The notes beneath the pieces are model-generated. The model was not told the origin of the DNA. It did not search any database and saw only the letters and a list, made by a program, of their open reading frames with translations. Of a DNA stretch of 64,000 nt, positions 11,025 through 20,899 are shown in pieces. Source of the stretch: Isochrysis galbana (taxonomy: Eukaryota; Haptophyta; Isochrysidales; Isochrysidaceae); contig CM030936.1 in the NCBI GenBank assembly GCA_018136815.1, positions 2,755,079 to 2,819,078 on the forward strand, in the 5' to 3' direction. The translations under genes and the position numbers were made by a program. Position 1 is the first letter of the stretch; each line of letters opens with the position of its first letter.

Positions 11025-11351
11025 TACTACTACTACTACTAAAACATCTGAGCGATAGTACCACTACACCACGACAGCCCTCAGCGCTCAGCGCACTTGC
11101 CCGTACACCTTGCATCACCTGGACGCGTGCTGGTGCCTCAGACACACACACATGTATCCCTTCAAATCCCCCACGCAGCACGCAGACGCCCCCGGCTCCC
11201 ATCATAACTCCCAACAAGCCACAAGTTACAATGTACAATGAGGGAAACCCTAGTACCTAGTGACCAGTGAGCAGTGAGGCGGCCGACCTACGCCAGACGG
11301 ACGACTATCACCAGGGAAAAGCATCGGGCGAGGGGGGGAGGAGGAGGGTCC
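11025..11351 (-). mobile_element. 5'-truncated retroposon 3' end with target-site duplication
   Basis: On the minus strand this segment matches the last about 230 bases of the complete copy at 55839-56788 and of the copy at 47545-48110: GGGAGCCGGGGG, then CGGGCAAGTGCGCTGAG, ending CGCTCAGATGTTTTAGTAGTAGTA. The plus-strand flanks are near-identical (CCTCCCCAAATGTGTAAA at 11006-11023 and CCTCCCAAACGTGTAAA at 11355-11371), read as an imperfect target-site duplication. Loss of the 5' part plus a (GTA)n tail is typical of target-primed reverse transcription. Confidence 0.65.
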
Positions 11352-11717
11352 CTCCCAAACGTGTAAAAAAATGAATTACAACTTTTGCTTTCGCCCAGCC
11401 CTTAACGCCTCAACCCGCGGCTAGTTGTAGTAGCTTCACATTCACTATCACTATAGAGCTCTACCATCAAATCAAGGGCATACGCGGCCAAACCCCAAAC
11501 TAGCCCGCAAGCTAACGACGACGGCAATTTAGCGGCGACAGCCGCAAGCAGCCAATAAATAGGTGAGGGCGCTATGATCACGCGTGAATGGCCCTCACGA
11601 GTCACGAGATGCGGCGACATGGTCCGTTCGCAGCTTAAGTTGACGACCGGTCTTCTAACAACCGCCTTGCGGCCAAGATTGTTGGTGGCATCTGGCGGCC
11701 GCCGCTCGCCCTGAACT
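11352..11717. other. Intergenic, downstream of hydrolase gene
   Basis: No gene seen; the region between the retroposon fragment and the 3' end of the minus-strand hydrolase. It probably holds that gene's 3' UTR. Confidence 0.35.
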
Positions 11718-13689
11718 TCAGGATGATCTCGCGGCATGCCTGCGAGTTGTGGTTAGTTGTCGCAGGCTCGCGAGGACCTCGAGCACCCCTCGCCGTATAT
11801 GGGGCATCGCCATGAGCCACCCATGGCTTCGCCGCTCGTGCATCTCCACTCTGAGTTCTCGATCGCCGATCGGAGCGTTGGCGGCGAGATTGCGCTTGCG
11901 CCCCGCCTCCTGCTCACTCAGGTACCGCTGCACGTCGCGCGCATTCACGATCGCGTCGTGTCCAGACAAGAGCACCGCCGCATCGCACGGCACATCCCAA
12001 GGGTGCAGCAGGTATTGGGACCACCAAAAGTCGCGGCGAAAGCAGCACTGCATGCAGGGCTCACGCGTGAGGAGGCGATGTAGCGCAAGGTTGAACCACT
12101 TGGAGGGGCGGTACCAGCTGCGCCGGAGCGCCGGCTTGCGGTAGAGAAAGTTGTACAGCACATCCCGGCGATATAGGAGGAAACAGACGGGGTCCACAAA
12201 GAGGACGGAGCTCGCCAAACCGGGGCGGGCACGAAGCAATGCGGCAAGGAAGGCGGTGCCCATGGAGTGGGCCACGAAGGTTGCCTGCGATGGCGGCGAG
12301 GCCTCGTCGCTCAACAGTGCCTGGACGTGCTCGATGCGCGTTACCGAGCCAGCGATGGGGTGGGCGGCGCGCGTCGAGGCGGCGGAGGCATTGGAGCTCT
12401 GCTCAGGGTCCGCAAGCTGACAGGGTCCCGGGCCTGCTCCCACCCCGGTGGTCGTGGCGACGACCATCAGCTCGATGGCCGCCACGAGCTCGGCAGTGGG
12501 CATAGGCGGTGGGGACGCAAGCGTCGGTACGCGGATGGAACAGCTAGGGAAGCACGGGACCAGGATATCGCATGCGTGCTTGGCAGCGACCGAGAAGCAG
12601 AACGGCACATAGGGGGTCAGACCACCCACGCCGTGCATTAGCACGATTGGGTCGCTATACGCTCGCTGCGGCTTGCCCGCTCCGATCTTGCCCTCGGCGA
12701 CCTCGTTGGTCTCGCGAGGCAGGTGCCAGTAGTCTAGTCCGGCCGTGTGATGAAGCCGGAAGCCGCGCGAGCGGAGTGCGACCTCTGCGAGCCGCTGCAA
12801 CATGAGGGCGCCCAGATAGAAGATGAAGGGTTTCCACACCATCTCGAGTTCACCGAGGGTATGCCGCATGCAGACGAGCTTTGGGTCCCTGCCCGGCAGG
12901 TAGGGGGCGCCGCGCACGGCCTCCAGCCTATGGAGGACCTGCTCGGCCTCCTCGTGCTCCTTGACACTCAAGGAGGCGAGGTCATGGTTGAAGAGTGTCC
13001 AAGCGATGAGCTCGAGCACGTTCCCGGCGCACGGCTCACCGCAGCTACGCTCTCGAGGTGTGGGCGAGGAGACCAGAGGGTTGAGCTTGGCGTGCCGATG
13101 CTCGCGCTCGGGGTCGATGAACCAGCCCCTGTGCGAAGTCGGCGGTGAAAAGGTGAGCTGAGCGCTGGCTCGTGGCGAGTTGGTCGGCGCGGCTTATGCA
13201 AGCGCGCGATCAGCACATGTGCGCGGCGGGAGGCGCAAGAGGAGGTGAGCGGTGCGCTGGCACGCGCGAGTCGGGCAGCGCAGCGGGTATGGTCACGCGC
13301 TCTCACCGGATCATGTCGTCGAGGCGCTCGGGCGACTCTTCCGAGAGCAGATGCATCCAGAACGCACGGACCTCCGCATTGTCGGCCGCCGACGAACGCG
13401 TGCGGTGAGGCTGACGAGAGCGCACACGGATGAAGCGGCGGACGTTGAGGTAGAAGGCTAGCTCGACGAGCGGGGCGAGGCACACGTAGAGCGCCGCCGA
13501 GAGCAGCAGGCGCGAGCCGAGCAGCTGCCAGAGGGCGTCGAGCGGCTGCAGCAGCCACCGCTCGAGCGGCTGGCGGTGGCGGGCATCGTGGTCGCACAGC
13601 AGCTGGGCGGTGGCGCGCGCGGGGCCCGGCTGCAGCCACATCGTGCGCCAGTCCACTCCCTCCACCCACCCCTGCCGGCCGGCTGGCAA
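11718..13689 (-). CDS. Alpha/beta hydrolase, two exons
   Basis: Exon 1 is 13689-13307 and exon 2 is 13128-11718; the intron has GTGAGA/TTCGCACAG borders and the join reads DDMIR|GWFIDPERE in frame, giving about 597 residues. Exon 1 has a hydrophobic stretch (LLLSAALYVCLAPLVELAFYL in part) that could anchor the protein in a membrane. In exon 2 the hydrolase core has an oxyanion-side loop HGVGGLTPY, a nucleophile elbow VAHSMGT with Ser, an acid-loop candidate SGHDAIVNARDV, and a late His in RSHGWLM, so a full catalytic triad is present. The substrate is unknown; the family includes lipases and esterases. It is head-to-head with the LAMTOR5-like gene, 433 bases apart. Confidence 0.8.
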
Positions 13690-14122
13690 CGGCAGGGCAC
13701 GGGGTGGGAGCGGGGAGGGGGAAGGGGGGGGGGTTCGAGGCGGGGGAGGCGAAGGCCTCGCCTACGGAAGGCGGGGGACGAGAGAGAGGGGAGGGGGAAG
13801 AGGGAGGGAGAGAGAGAGAGAGATCCGAGCGCTGGGAAAAGGGGAGAGAGAAGAAGACTGCGGCGGTTGGTTTGAGAGGAAGTGTGTGGGGGAGGGGGGG
13901 GAGGCGCAGGGGGAGGCTTTCAGAAGATCTATCGACGCTCATTTACAAATCAATCTACACTCGATCGCTCGAGCGTCGCCTTCCTCTCTCTTCTTGCTTT
14001 TCAGAGTTTCCCCTTGATTCTCCTAGAGTACTCTATTGTATCCTCCTCCTTCCCCCCCCCCCCCCCCCCCCCCAAACCCGCCCCCGCCCCCGCCCCCCGC
14101 GAGCGAGCTAGCGAGCGGCGCG
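13690..14122. promoter_or_regulatory. Shared head-to-head promoter region
   Basis: These 433 bases separate the start codons of the hydrolase (-) and the LAMTOR5-like gene (+). They contain G-rich and GA-rich tracts (13700-13920) and a long C run (14053-14073). No TATA box is obvious. A bidirectional promoter is inferred from geometry only. Confidence 0.45.
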
Positions 14123-14383
14123 ATGGAGGCCGTCTGCGAGTCGGCGATGCAGTCGCCTGGTGTGCGCGGCGTGATGTGCGTGGATGCGCACGGACTGTGC
14201 CTGGCGTCGCAAGGCGATGTGCCGCAGGCAAGCGGCGCCGTCGCTGAGATCGCCGCGCAAGCCACCCACCTCGCTGAGGAGGGCGCTGTCATCTGCATCA
14301 CTGGCGCGAGCCGTAAGATCATGGTGAGCAGAGCAGAGGGCGTGACGACGGCCATCTTCATGGATGCTGCCACGGCGCTTTGA
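14123..14383 (+). CDS. LAMTOR5: LAMTOR5/HBXIP-like Ragulator subunit
   Basis: The 86-residue product, starting MEAVCESAMQSPGVRGVMCV, follows the LAMTOR5 (HBXIP) pattern along its whole length: short N-terminal helix, V.GV.C.D..GL.L...G beta hairpin, an amphipathic helix (AVAEIAAQATHLA), then a second sheet ending in the R.EGVTTAIFM strand. It is a roadblock/longin-fold protein and matches the animal protein (about 91 residues) in size. In animals LAMTOR5 belongs to the lysosomal Ragulator complex that anchors Rag GTPases and activates TORC1. The ATG at 14123 is chosen because the frame upstream is poly-Pro from the C run. Confidence 0.8.
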   Translation: MEAVCESAMQSPGVRGVMCVDAHGLCLASQGDVPQASGAVAEIAAQATHLAEEGAVICITGASRKIMVSRAEGVTTAIFMDAATAL

Positions 14384-15231
14384 GTGCATATCCGTCAGCG
14401 TTTGCCACCGAAAATGGTCCCCGCACACCCGCCTGCCAGCCGGCCGCCTGCGCCTCAGTGCTGGGCATGGGCCTGGAGTGTTTGTGGGCCTCTCAGTTGG
14501 ATACGCGCGGCGGGTGGTCGGCGCGGCGGTGCCGAAGGGCGCGCCACCTCCAGGGCGGGAGGGGGGGTGATTGAGTCGTCGATTCTGTTGCTGCCCCGTG
14601 GCGCGAGCAATTGACGGGCGCCCCTGCGCCACTTGACACGATGCACTGCGCCCAGCTTCAAACGTCCACCATCCTCGGCTCCAGTCTCGATGAGGCAGTC
14701 AGTCATGGTGACAAGGACCACGATGCAAGGTTGCAGCGTTGCCGAGCAGCAGCTCTTCATCTGGTCTGTCCTTGATATATAGTGGTGGTGCGATCCATTC
14801 TATCACTACTCTTTATTTGTCGCGAGGCGCGCAGCCCTGCGTACTGTTGTTGTGCACCCTTCCATTTCGACAACAGTGCTCTCCAAGAGGTATCGCGCGC
14901 GGTGGGAGGGAGGGGCTGGGAGGGGGTGGCGGGCTCAGGAAGTGCGACAGGCGTCCGCCACTGGCGACAACCCCACCCATACCACCTGGGGGGGGCTGGT
15001 CGCCTGAGGGAGGGGCCGTGATCGGTGTGACGTGGCTGTTGGGTGGATATAGGCAGGCTAAGCAGGAGCAGAATTCAAAGCCTTCATCTTCGGGTCGTGC
15101 TAGCGCTAGCTCGTTGTACGTGTGTTCTGCGTTCTCGTTCTGCGTGCCACTTCTTGCCTTTATTCTGGTGTGGTTTTACCAAGGGTGTGGGGCCCCTGCC
15201 CGCTCTCGCTCCAGCTCCTATAGCCTATAAA
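14384..15231. other. Intergenic
   Basis: No supported gene. It holds the 3' flank of the LAMTOR5-like gene, G runs around 14930-15000 and the left flank of the inverted retroposon ends. Confidence 0.35.
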
Positions 15232-15930
15232 AAACCTTAAAATATTCTTACCACACATGCCGCCACATGCGGCCATGGAACCACTACTCTAACGCAGGAC
15301 ACTTTCTGCACCCCCACTCCCCCGGCCCTTCCCCCCCGCCATCAGGCGACTCCCCCCGTACACTAATACTGGGGGGATTGGGGTGAAGGGCTTAGATATG
15401 GTCCGGCGGCCCGCGCCCCCCCCCCGGTGCTGATCTTCCCCCCCCTTCCTCCTGTGTCCCGGGTAGGCGACGACGATCTCAGTCCCGACTTATCCTGTAA
15501 ACAGGCGCGAGACGTACCGATTTTTCCAGGGGTCGCCAGGGAGCAGCTGCAGGCCTGTCGCAGGCGCGCCATCGCACGTGCCTGCAGCTTGCAGGAGAGG
15601 GGAGAGAGAGCGCGGAGAAGGGGGTGGGCGGAGCGAGAGCTCCGCTCACCGAAAAATAGGTAAGTCCCGCACCTGTTTACAAGATAAGTCGGGTCTGAGG
15701 CCGCCACCAGCCCGGTAGGCAGATGAGGAAGGGGGGAACGGATCACCGGGGGGGGGGCGCGGGCCACCGGACCATATCTAAGCCCTTCACCCCTATCCCC
15801 CTTGTAGTGCACGGGGGGAGCCGCCTGATGACGGGGGGAGAAGGGCCGGGGGAGTGGGGGTGTAGAAAGTTTTGCTGCGTGAGTAGAAAGTAGAGGGTCC
15901 ACGGCCGCGTGTGCGGTGAGACTATTAAGA
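15232..15930. mobile_element. Foldback pair of retroposon 3' ends
   Basis: The left part (15232 to about 15540, minus orientation) and the right part (about 15540 to 15930, plus orientation) are inverted copies of the same segment, including GACTTATC.TGTAAACAGG, CGGACCATATCTAAGCCC and the CACCCCCACTCCCCCGGCCC tract. Both correspond to the 3' half of the complete element at 28246-29004. Outer ends carry the CCTTAAAATATTCTTACC-type terminus, degenerate on the right. The ORFs crossing it are low-complexity. Two insertions tail-outward or an inversion during reverse transcription could produce it. Confidence 0.7.
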
Positions 15931-16011
15931 AATATATTCTCTCCGGACAACAGGTGCTATCTGCCGATCCTCGGCAGCGCACTCAGACCTTCTTGCGCGC
16001 TCGGCTCAACT

Positions 16012-16300
16012 AACTAAGTTTATACTTAGTTCATATGATGGAGGCGCCTCGAGCCCTCCACCGCAGGCTCCAATACCCCTCCGGCGGGGGGCCTGTCATT
16101 TATCGATTATAGCCACTCCCTGCCCTGCTCTTTGGCATGAGTTGAGCATCCATCACAAACATCCAGATCCCCAGGGGGCGCGGGTCGCGAGCCCGCACTC
16201 CCACGCCCGCATTGGTTGGGCCTGCCCTCAAGCTGACTCCCCCCCCCCCCCCCCCTCATCCCTAGCCGCAGGCATACAGGGGCCTCTAGTGGGGGGGAAG
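16012..16300 (+). mobile_element. Hairpin-headed retroposon 5' part, copy i
   Basis: Begins with a perfect 8-bp stem at 16012-16031 (AACTAAGT, loop TTAT, ACTTAGTT), then ATGATGGAGGCG at 16035-16046. Downstream, from about 16172, it aligns with the copy at 55839: the GCACTCCCACGCCC word and GCTGACTCCCCCCC are shared. The short frame from 16038 closes after about 24 codons, so no product is claimed. Confidence 0.6.
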
Positions 16301-16788
16301 CGCTGCGTTGTGGGCGCGCCAATGACTTCCGGCGGAGGCGATTAGGGCCCCACTGCATCTAGACCACCTAGCCGCAAACAGGCAGGCGTGCGACAAGTGA
16401 ACTACGATGCGCACCGAGTCCACGCATGCACCCGGCCGTCACGATGACGAGGAGGGGACGGAGACGGCGACAAACGACTGACGAGGACGGGGGGAAGGGG
16501 AGGAGAACGACTGCAAACCGGCGAGCGGCGGTCTGCGGCGCAAGTCGGCTACACTTCGCGTGGCATTCGCAATGACCCTCTCTCGAATGCTCCTGCCACC
16601 ATTGCACGTACGAGGATGCTTGCTGCATGCAACAGGGGCCGCCGATGTTTGGGTGCCTCCCAAATCCCCACCCTCTCCGAGCGGAACCTTCCCCCGTTTT
16701 CCGCCTCTGTACCGCAAATCAAATGAGTCACCATGCTTGATGGACGCCCAACCGCTAGGGGGCCCAATTGTCAGAGTGAATGACCGTC
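16301..16788. other. Intergenic
   Basis: No gene supported; downstream flank of the dehydrogenase gene. Confidence 0.3.
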
Positions 16789-18044
16789 TTAGTGCTTGAC
16801 ACGTTTTGCCTCCGGGGAACAGGATGATCCCGTGCTCGCTCTGCCAGCGCCAAAAGGCTCGCAGACTGGCCTCTTCTCAACGCCTTGCGGCTCAACCTTG
16901 ACCCCAGCCTCCTCCGATACTGAGAGCGCGATGGCGGACCAGTCGAGTTGTCCGCGGCCCCTTGCTACCGCGCCAAGGAAGCGGTCATGCAGTACAGATG
17001 CAAACGGCATGGGCGACTTAACCTGTGCATCACGAACGCACGCAGGCACTAGGGTCACGAGCACCGAAGCGCCGGAAAGGCGGCGCGTCGCTTGGGGTTG
17101 AGTGGGTTAGTGCATGGACTTACCTTGCGCGCGACGTCGAGAGCAAGCGTGATGTCCTTGAGGCCGAGATCGAGCTGGAACCCCGGGCCAACTAGGTCCG
17201 ATTGGCGTGGAACGTGCTCACGCTTTGCGACGCGTTCGCCGTATCCCCTGTTCAGAGGAATACGCACGCGTGATTGGGGGGGGGGGGCATGGGCATGGGC
17301 AACGCAGATGGCGTAAGGATGGAATCGGCGTCCCGCCGCACGGACCCCCCCGCCCCTCACTCTCCCCGCCCGTCGCATCTGCCACCTGTAAATTAGGCAG
17401 TCAAAGATGGTACCATTGAGCATGCTCATCACCGCGGTGCGGTCGAGCCCGGACTTTTCGGCGAGCGACATGGCCTCGGCGCAGGACTCGATGGCGGACG
17501 CAATCATGAAGTTGCCGCACAGCTTTGTGACGGCCCCCGCGCCGGGATCCGGTCCGAAGCGATAGATGGAGGTGCTGCTCTGGACCAGAGCCTCCAGCAG
17601 TGGCATGACCACTTGCACGTGCGTGTCCTCGCCGCCGACCGCGAACGTGGCCTCGCGTCGACCCATGCCGTCTGCGCGCGCAAAGACGGGGGCGCCCACG
17701 AAGCCGCCCCCCGCCTGCGTGTGGAGCCGAGCGAGCTCGCGACACGTGTCTGGGTGGACCGTTGAGCAGGACAGGTGAACGCAGCCGCGGGGCGCGGTCG
17801 ATAGCACGCCGTCACCACCGAGGGTGACCTCGCGCAGGACCGCATCGTTGGGGACGAATGTCACGACCGCAGCGGCGGCCACTGCGGCAGCCGCTGGCGA
17901 CTCTGCAATCTTGCAGCCGAGCTCGGCGGCGGCGGCGAGGGCCTCGTGGCTCAGGTCGAAGACGATAAGCTCGTGCCCTGCCGCCCGCAGATTGCTCGCC
18001 GTGGGCATGCCCATCGCGCCCAGCCCGATCTGAGCCACGCGCAT
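16789..18044 (-). CDS. 3-hydroxyisobutyrate dehydrogenase/GLYR1-type beta-hydroxyacid dehydrogenase, three exons
   Basis: Exons 18044-17386, 17247-17124 and 17022-16789 join in frame to about 338 residues. Both introns have GT-AG borders (138 and 101 nt), and the joins read CLIYRGYGERV and LALDVARKVKSP, restoring family-typical sequence. The N-terminal Rossmann fold begins QIGLGAMGMPTASNL (GxGxxG); substrate-side residues lie in LSCSTVHPDT; the catalytic Lys is in GAVTKLCGNFM. The C-terminal all-helical domain carries GLKDITLALDVA and ends near SEEAGV, followed by about 35 extra disordered residues. The family oxidises 3-hydroxyisobutyrate or related acids with NAD(P). Valine catabolism in mitochondria is the classic role, but no clear targeting peptide is seen here. 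Confidence 0.88.
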
Positions 18045-18341
18045 CGGCGCCCTCCGTCCAGCCCGATCTTATGAGTGATGAGGGGGGAGGACCTGCTGTT
18101 TTCTCGATGTCTTCAATTTCTTCTCTACTCCTACCGGAAGGCCTTCCACTCTCTAGAACTACGCCGAGAAAGCGCCAAGCCGCCCATTTGCCTGCGGGCG
18201 TAACTCTCTCACCTTCTTTTGTCTGTGAAGAGATCAATTTAGATGTAGCCACAGTCCCAGTGCTGTGCCGTGATTTGCTAAATCGGCAATGAGGTTGCAA
18301 GAAACAGTGGTATATAGGTTGCATATTCTACTGGTTGGTAT

Positions 18342-18415
18342 GCTTCCATGGTGTAGTTGGTTATCACGCTCGCTTCACATGCGAGAGGTCTCCAGTTCGA
18401 ACCTGGATGGAAGTA
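18342..18415 (+). tRNA. tRNA-Val (anticodon CAC)
   Basis: A complete cloverleaf: acceptor arm GCTTCCA/TGGAAGT with discriminator A, D-arm with GTAGTTGGTTATC, anticodon stem CTCGC/GCGAG around TTCACAT (anticodon CAC), and T-arm CCAG-TTCGAAC-CTGG. Internal box B GGTTCGAAC-like and box A-like sequences are present. A T run at 18419-18425 can terminate RNA polymerase III. No intron. An identical copy lies on the other strand at 21165-21238. Confidence 0.93.
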
Positions 18416-18430
18416 AGATTTTTTTGCAAC

Positions 18431-18598
18431 GCTGCCCTCCCACCTCCCTCTGCTGCCCTCCCACCTCCCTCTGCTGCCCTCCCACCTCCCTCTGCTGCCC
18501 TCCCACCTCCCTCTGCTGCCCTCCCACCTCCCTCTGCTGCCCTCCCACCTCCCTCTGCTGCCCTCCCACCTCCCTCTGCTGCCCTCCCACCTCCCTCT
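18431..18598. repeat. 21-bp minisatellite, eight exact units
   Basis: Eight tandem copies of a 21-mer starting GCTGCCCTCCCACCTCCCTC, with degenerate further units at 18599-18622 and 18897-18940. Because 21 is a multiple of three, all frames are open across it and give repetitive peptides; these are not genes. It begins 16 bases after the tRNA. Confidence 0.95.
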
Positions 18599-18654
18599 GC
18601 TGTGCTTCCACCTCCTTCTTGCTTCGCTGCGCATCGACACATCACTCATAAGCA

Positions 18655-19680
18655 TAAGAGGCTGGGTTACATGTCACACATCAACATCGCCATGCAGAAA
18701 CTTCCCCTTCAACATCGCCGGTGGAGTGCCGCAAGGGTGCCCGCTCTCTCCACTCTCCACTAGCTTTCTTGCTTACAGCGGAAGCCCTCGCTAGATAGAG
18801 TAATAAACGAGGACGACAGCATAGAAGGCATAATAATAAACTGGGCCGAACTGAAAATAAGTCAATTCGCCGACGACACTCAGCTTCCGCGTCCGTGTGT
18901 TGCGCTTCCACCTCCGTGTGCTGTGCTTCCACCTTTTACCTCCTTCTTGCTGCGCTGCGCTTCGACAAATCACTTATAAGAGGCTGGGTTACATGTACAT
19001 GTCACACATCAACATCGCCACGCAGAAGCTTCCCCTTCAACATCGCCAGTGGAGTGCCGCAAGGGTGCCCGCTCTCTCCACCAGCTTTCTTGAAGAATTT
19101 CTTGCTTACAACTTACAACGGACGAAGCCCTCGCTAGCGTAATAAACGAGGACGACAGCATAGAAGGCATAATAATAAGCAGGGCCGAACTGAAAATAAG
19201 TCAATTCGCCGACGACACTCAACTTCAACTTCTCGCGGCTCGCGGCCGATTATGCAAGCCTAGGCCGATCACTAAGCACTAAGATGGGTAGACAGATACG
19301 CGGCCGCCTCATCATGCATCATGCGGCAAACCAAATGATCAAACGATCAGAAGTTCGAAGTTCGAAGGCCTCCGGATGGGCTCCCTGAAAAGGAAAACTC
19401 CACCGAGAGAATTCAGACGCTACACGTGGCTGAAAAGCAGCGAAAGTGCAACCATACTGGGTAGTACCGCTAGGGAGACCCAAGGCCCTCAAAGCTTTTT
19501 GGCGAAAACTCGGCGCCGACAAGATAGAGAGAAAAGTGACCGCCTTCGCGCCCATAACCATAACGAACAACCTATCTATTCACGGCAAGACGAAAGTGGC
19601 GAACTTTCTAGTACTGTCCATTTCACAATATTGGATATTGGGCACAGACGCTGACGGCACCACAGTCGTTCCATAGATAG
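18655..19680 (+). mobile_element. Degenerate LINE reverse-transcriptase fragments, partly duplicated
   Basis: Translated with frameshifts, 18700-18890 and again 18975-19222 give non-LTR reverse transcriptase motifs: (S/G)GVPQGCPLSP and, about 45 residues later, the catalytic motif FADDT. The two blocks are about 240-bp direct duplicates. Downstream 19446-19676 reads PLGRPKALKAFWRKLGADK followed by SIHGKTKVANFLVLS and YWIL, the post-RT thumb region of LINE polymerases. Frameshifts and stops mean it is a relic. It starts about 240 bases downstream of the tRNA-Val gene. Confidence 0.8.
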
Positions 19681-19740
19681 GGCACAAAAATCCGTAGAGA
19701 GAACACTGTCTGTGCACTGTGGACCAACCCCGCAGCATAT

Positions 19741-20130
19741 TTGGATAGGGTGCCTGGTGGGGCATTCTATCCTAGTGGAAAACCGAGAATAAAGCGCCGG
19801 CAGTCCGCCCGGTCGAGTTCGAAAGTTGGGCACTCGGCCGGTTCGGCCGGGGGTGACGTTTGCGTAACCTCCGCCGAGTACTTAGGACTTTCGCGCGGGG
19901 GGGGAGTAAGGGAAGAGAACACGGCGTCTCAACGCGCGGACGCGAAGGAGAACCGCCGTCTCGGCGCGGGGCCTGTGGTAGCCAGGGTAGCCGGCCGTGC
20001 GCGCGCTGTGAGGAGCTGGGTGGACTGCGCGGGCAATGATGTCAGACAGAGGGTCAGGGAGTGGTCGGACTGTCGGCAGCCCGACACGGCGCTGCATCAG
20101 GCGGGAATCAAATGCCGATTGTAGCTTAGA
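19741..20130 (-). repeat. Dispersed repeat, copy B
   Basis: Inverted relative of 3340-3500 (the match covers about 19975-20130). The MQRRVGLPTVRP frame on the minus strand (20097-19882) parallels the frame at 3370. Probably transposable-element sequence; function unknown. Confidence 0.55.
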
Positions 20131-20530
20131 TATACAGGAACCGATCCCCCCGCGGGCGCGACCGCCAATTCTTTACGGGTAGAGCGAGAGGGCGCGTGAC
20201 GGAGGGGGAGAGAGGGGGGGCGAATCGCACCATTTCTTGTCGAAGATTTTCGTAGCGTCAGGTAGCCCCCCCGGGAGGTTTTTTATTGGGCATCGCGCCA
20301 CGGTCAAAAAATGCAGCCCAACCCTTACTAGTCGTTCAAAAGCCCCTGTTTGACCGCCCTAAGAGTGTTGATTTGTGTGTTTTGAACCACGGTAGCGCCT
20401 GTTGGTGTCGCCGCATTACAGTTGTCAGTTGTTTCGCCAGGCCCTCACTCACCCTCTCTAATCCTTCCCCGAGAGAATTTTCCTCTCCCGCCTCGCCTCT
20501 CGCGGCTGTCTCCCCGGGTGCCGGGGACTT

Positions 20531-20889
20531 GTCTGCTTGAGCCCAGTTTTTTCTTATTCTTATTGTCCCCCAGCGGGACTTTTTCTCACACTGTACACTG
20601 TGTCGCTTGCCCTGGGTGCCCTCCCGGCGGCTCAGGTGGTTTGTGGCTCAGTGGTGAAGGGGGGGGTCAGTACGATCGGGGGCCAGTTCAGGCGAGTGCG
20701 TGCGGCGCGCGGCGCGCGGCGCGCGCTCGGCGAGGGTCAAGCGGTCAAGTCAAAAGTGATGTCAGCTCATCCCCTGCCAGCAGCCAGCAGGCAGGGGCTG
20801 AGGTTGAGTGTGCAGGCCCACCTAGGGGGTGTCTGCGATGGAGGAAGGGGGGAACGAGGCCCCCATGACCCTATCAGTTTTACTGATAG
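20531..20889 (-). mobile_element. Hairpin-headed retroposon 5' part, copy f
   Basis: On the minus strand it starts with a perfect 8-bp stem at 20889-20871 (CTATCAGT, loop AAA, ACTGATAG), then GGTC and ATGGGGGCCTCG at 20866. The peptide MGASFPPSSIADTP before the first stop parallels MGASRPPLSIADTP in the copy at 55839, and CAGCCCCTGCC follows in both. The low-coordinate end is not defined. The hairpin abuts the inverted-repeat element beginning at 20900. Confidence 0.6.
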
Positions 20890-20899
20890 TTGATATAGA

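Noticed and set aside
12968-13942. 324-codon minus-strand frame overlapping the hydrolase exon 1
   Set aside because: The hydrolase frame with matching splice sites explains the region; this one is Pro/Ala/Arg-rich noise.
18431-18598. Possible CRISPR-like array
   Set aside because: Units are contiguous with no spacers; it is a minisatellite in a eukaryote.
18289-18763. ORFs across the 21-bp repeat (PPPSAAL and EVGGQQR peptides)
   Set aside because: A 21-bp tandem repeat keeps any frame open; the frames also run through the tRNA gene.
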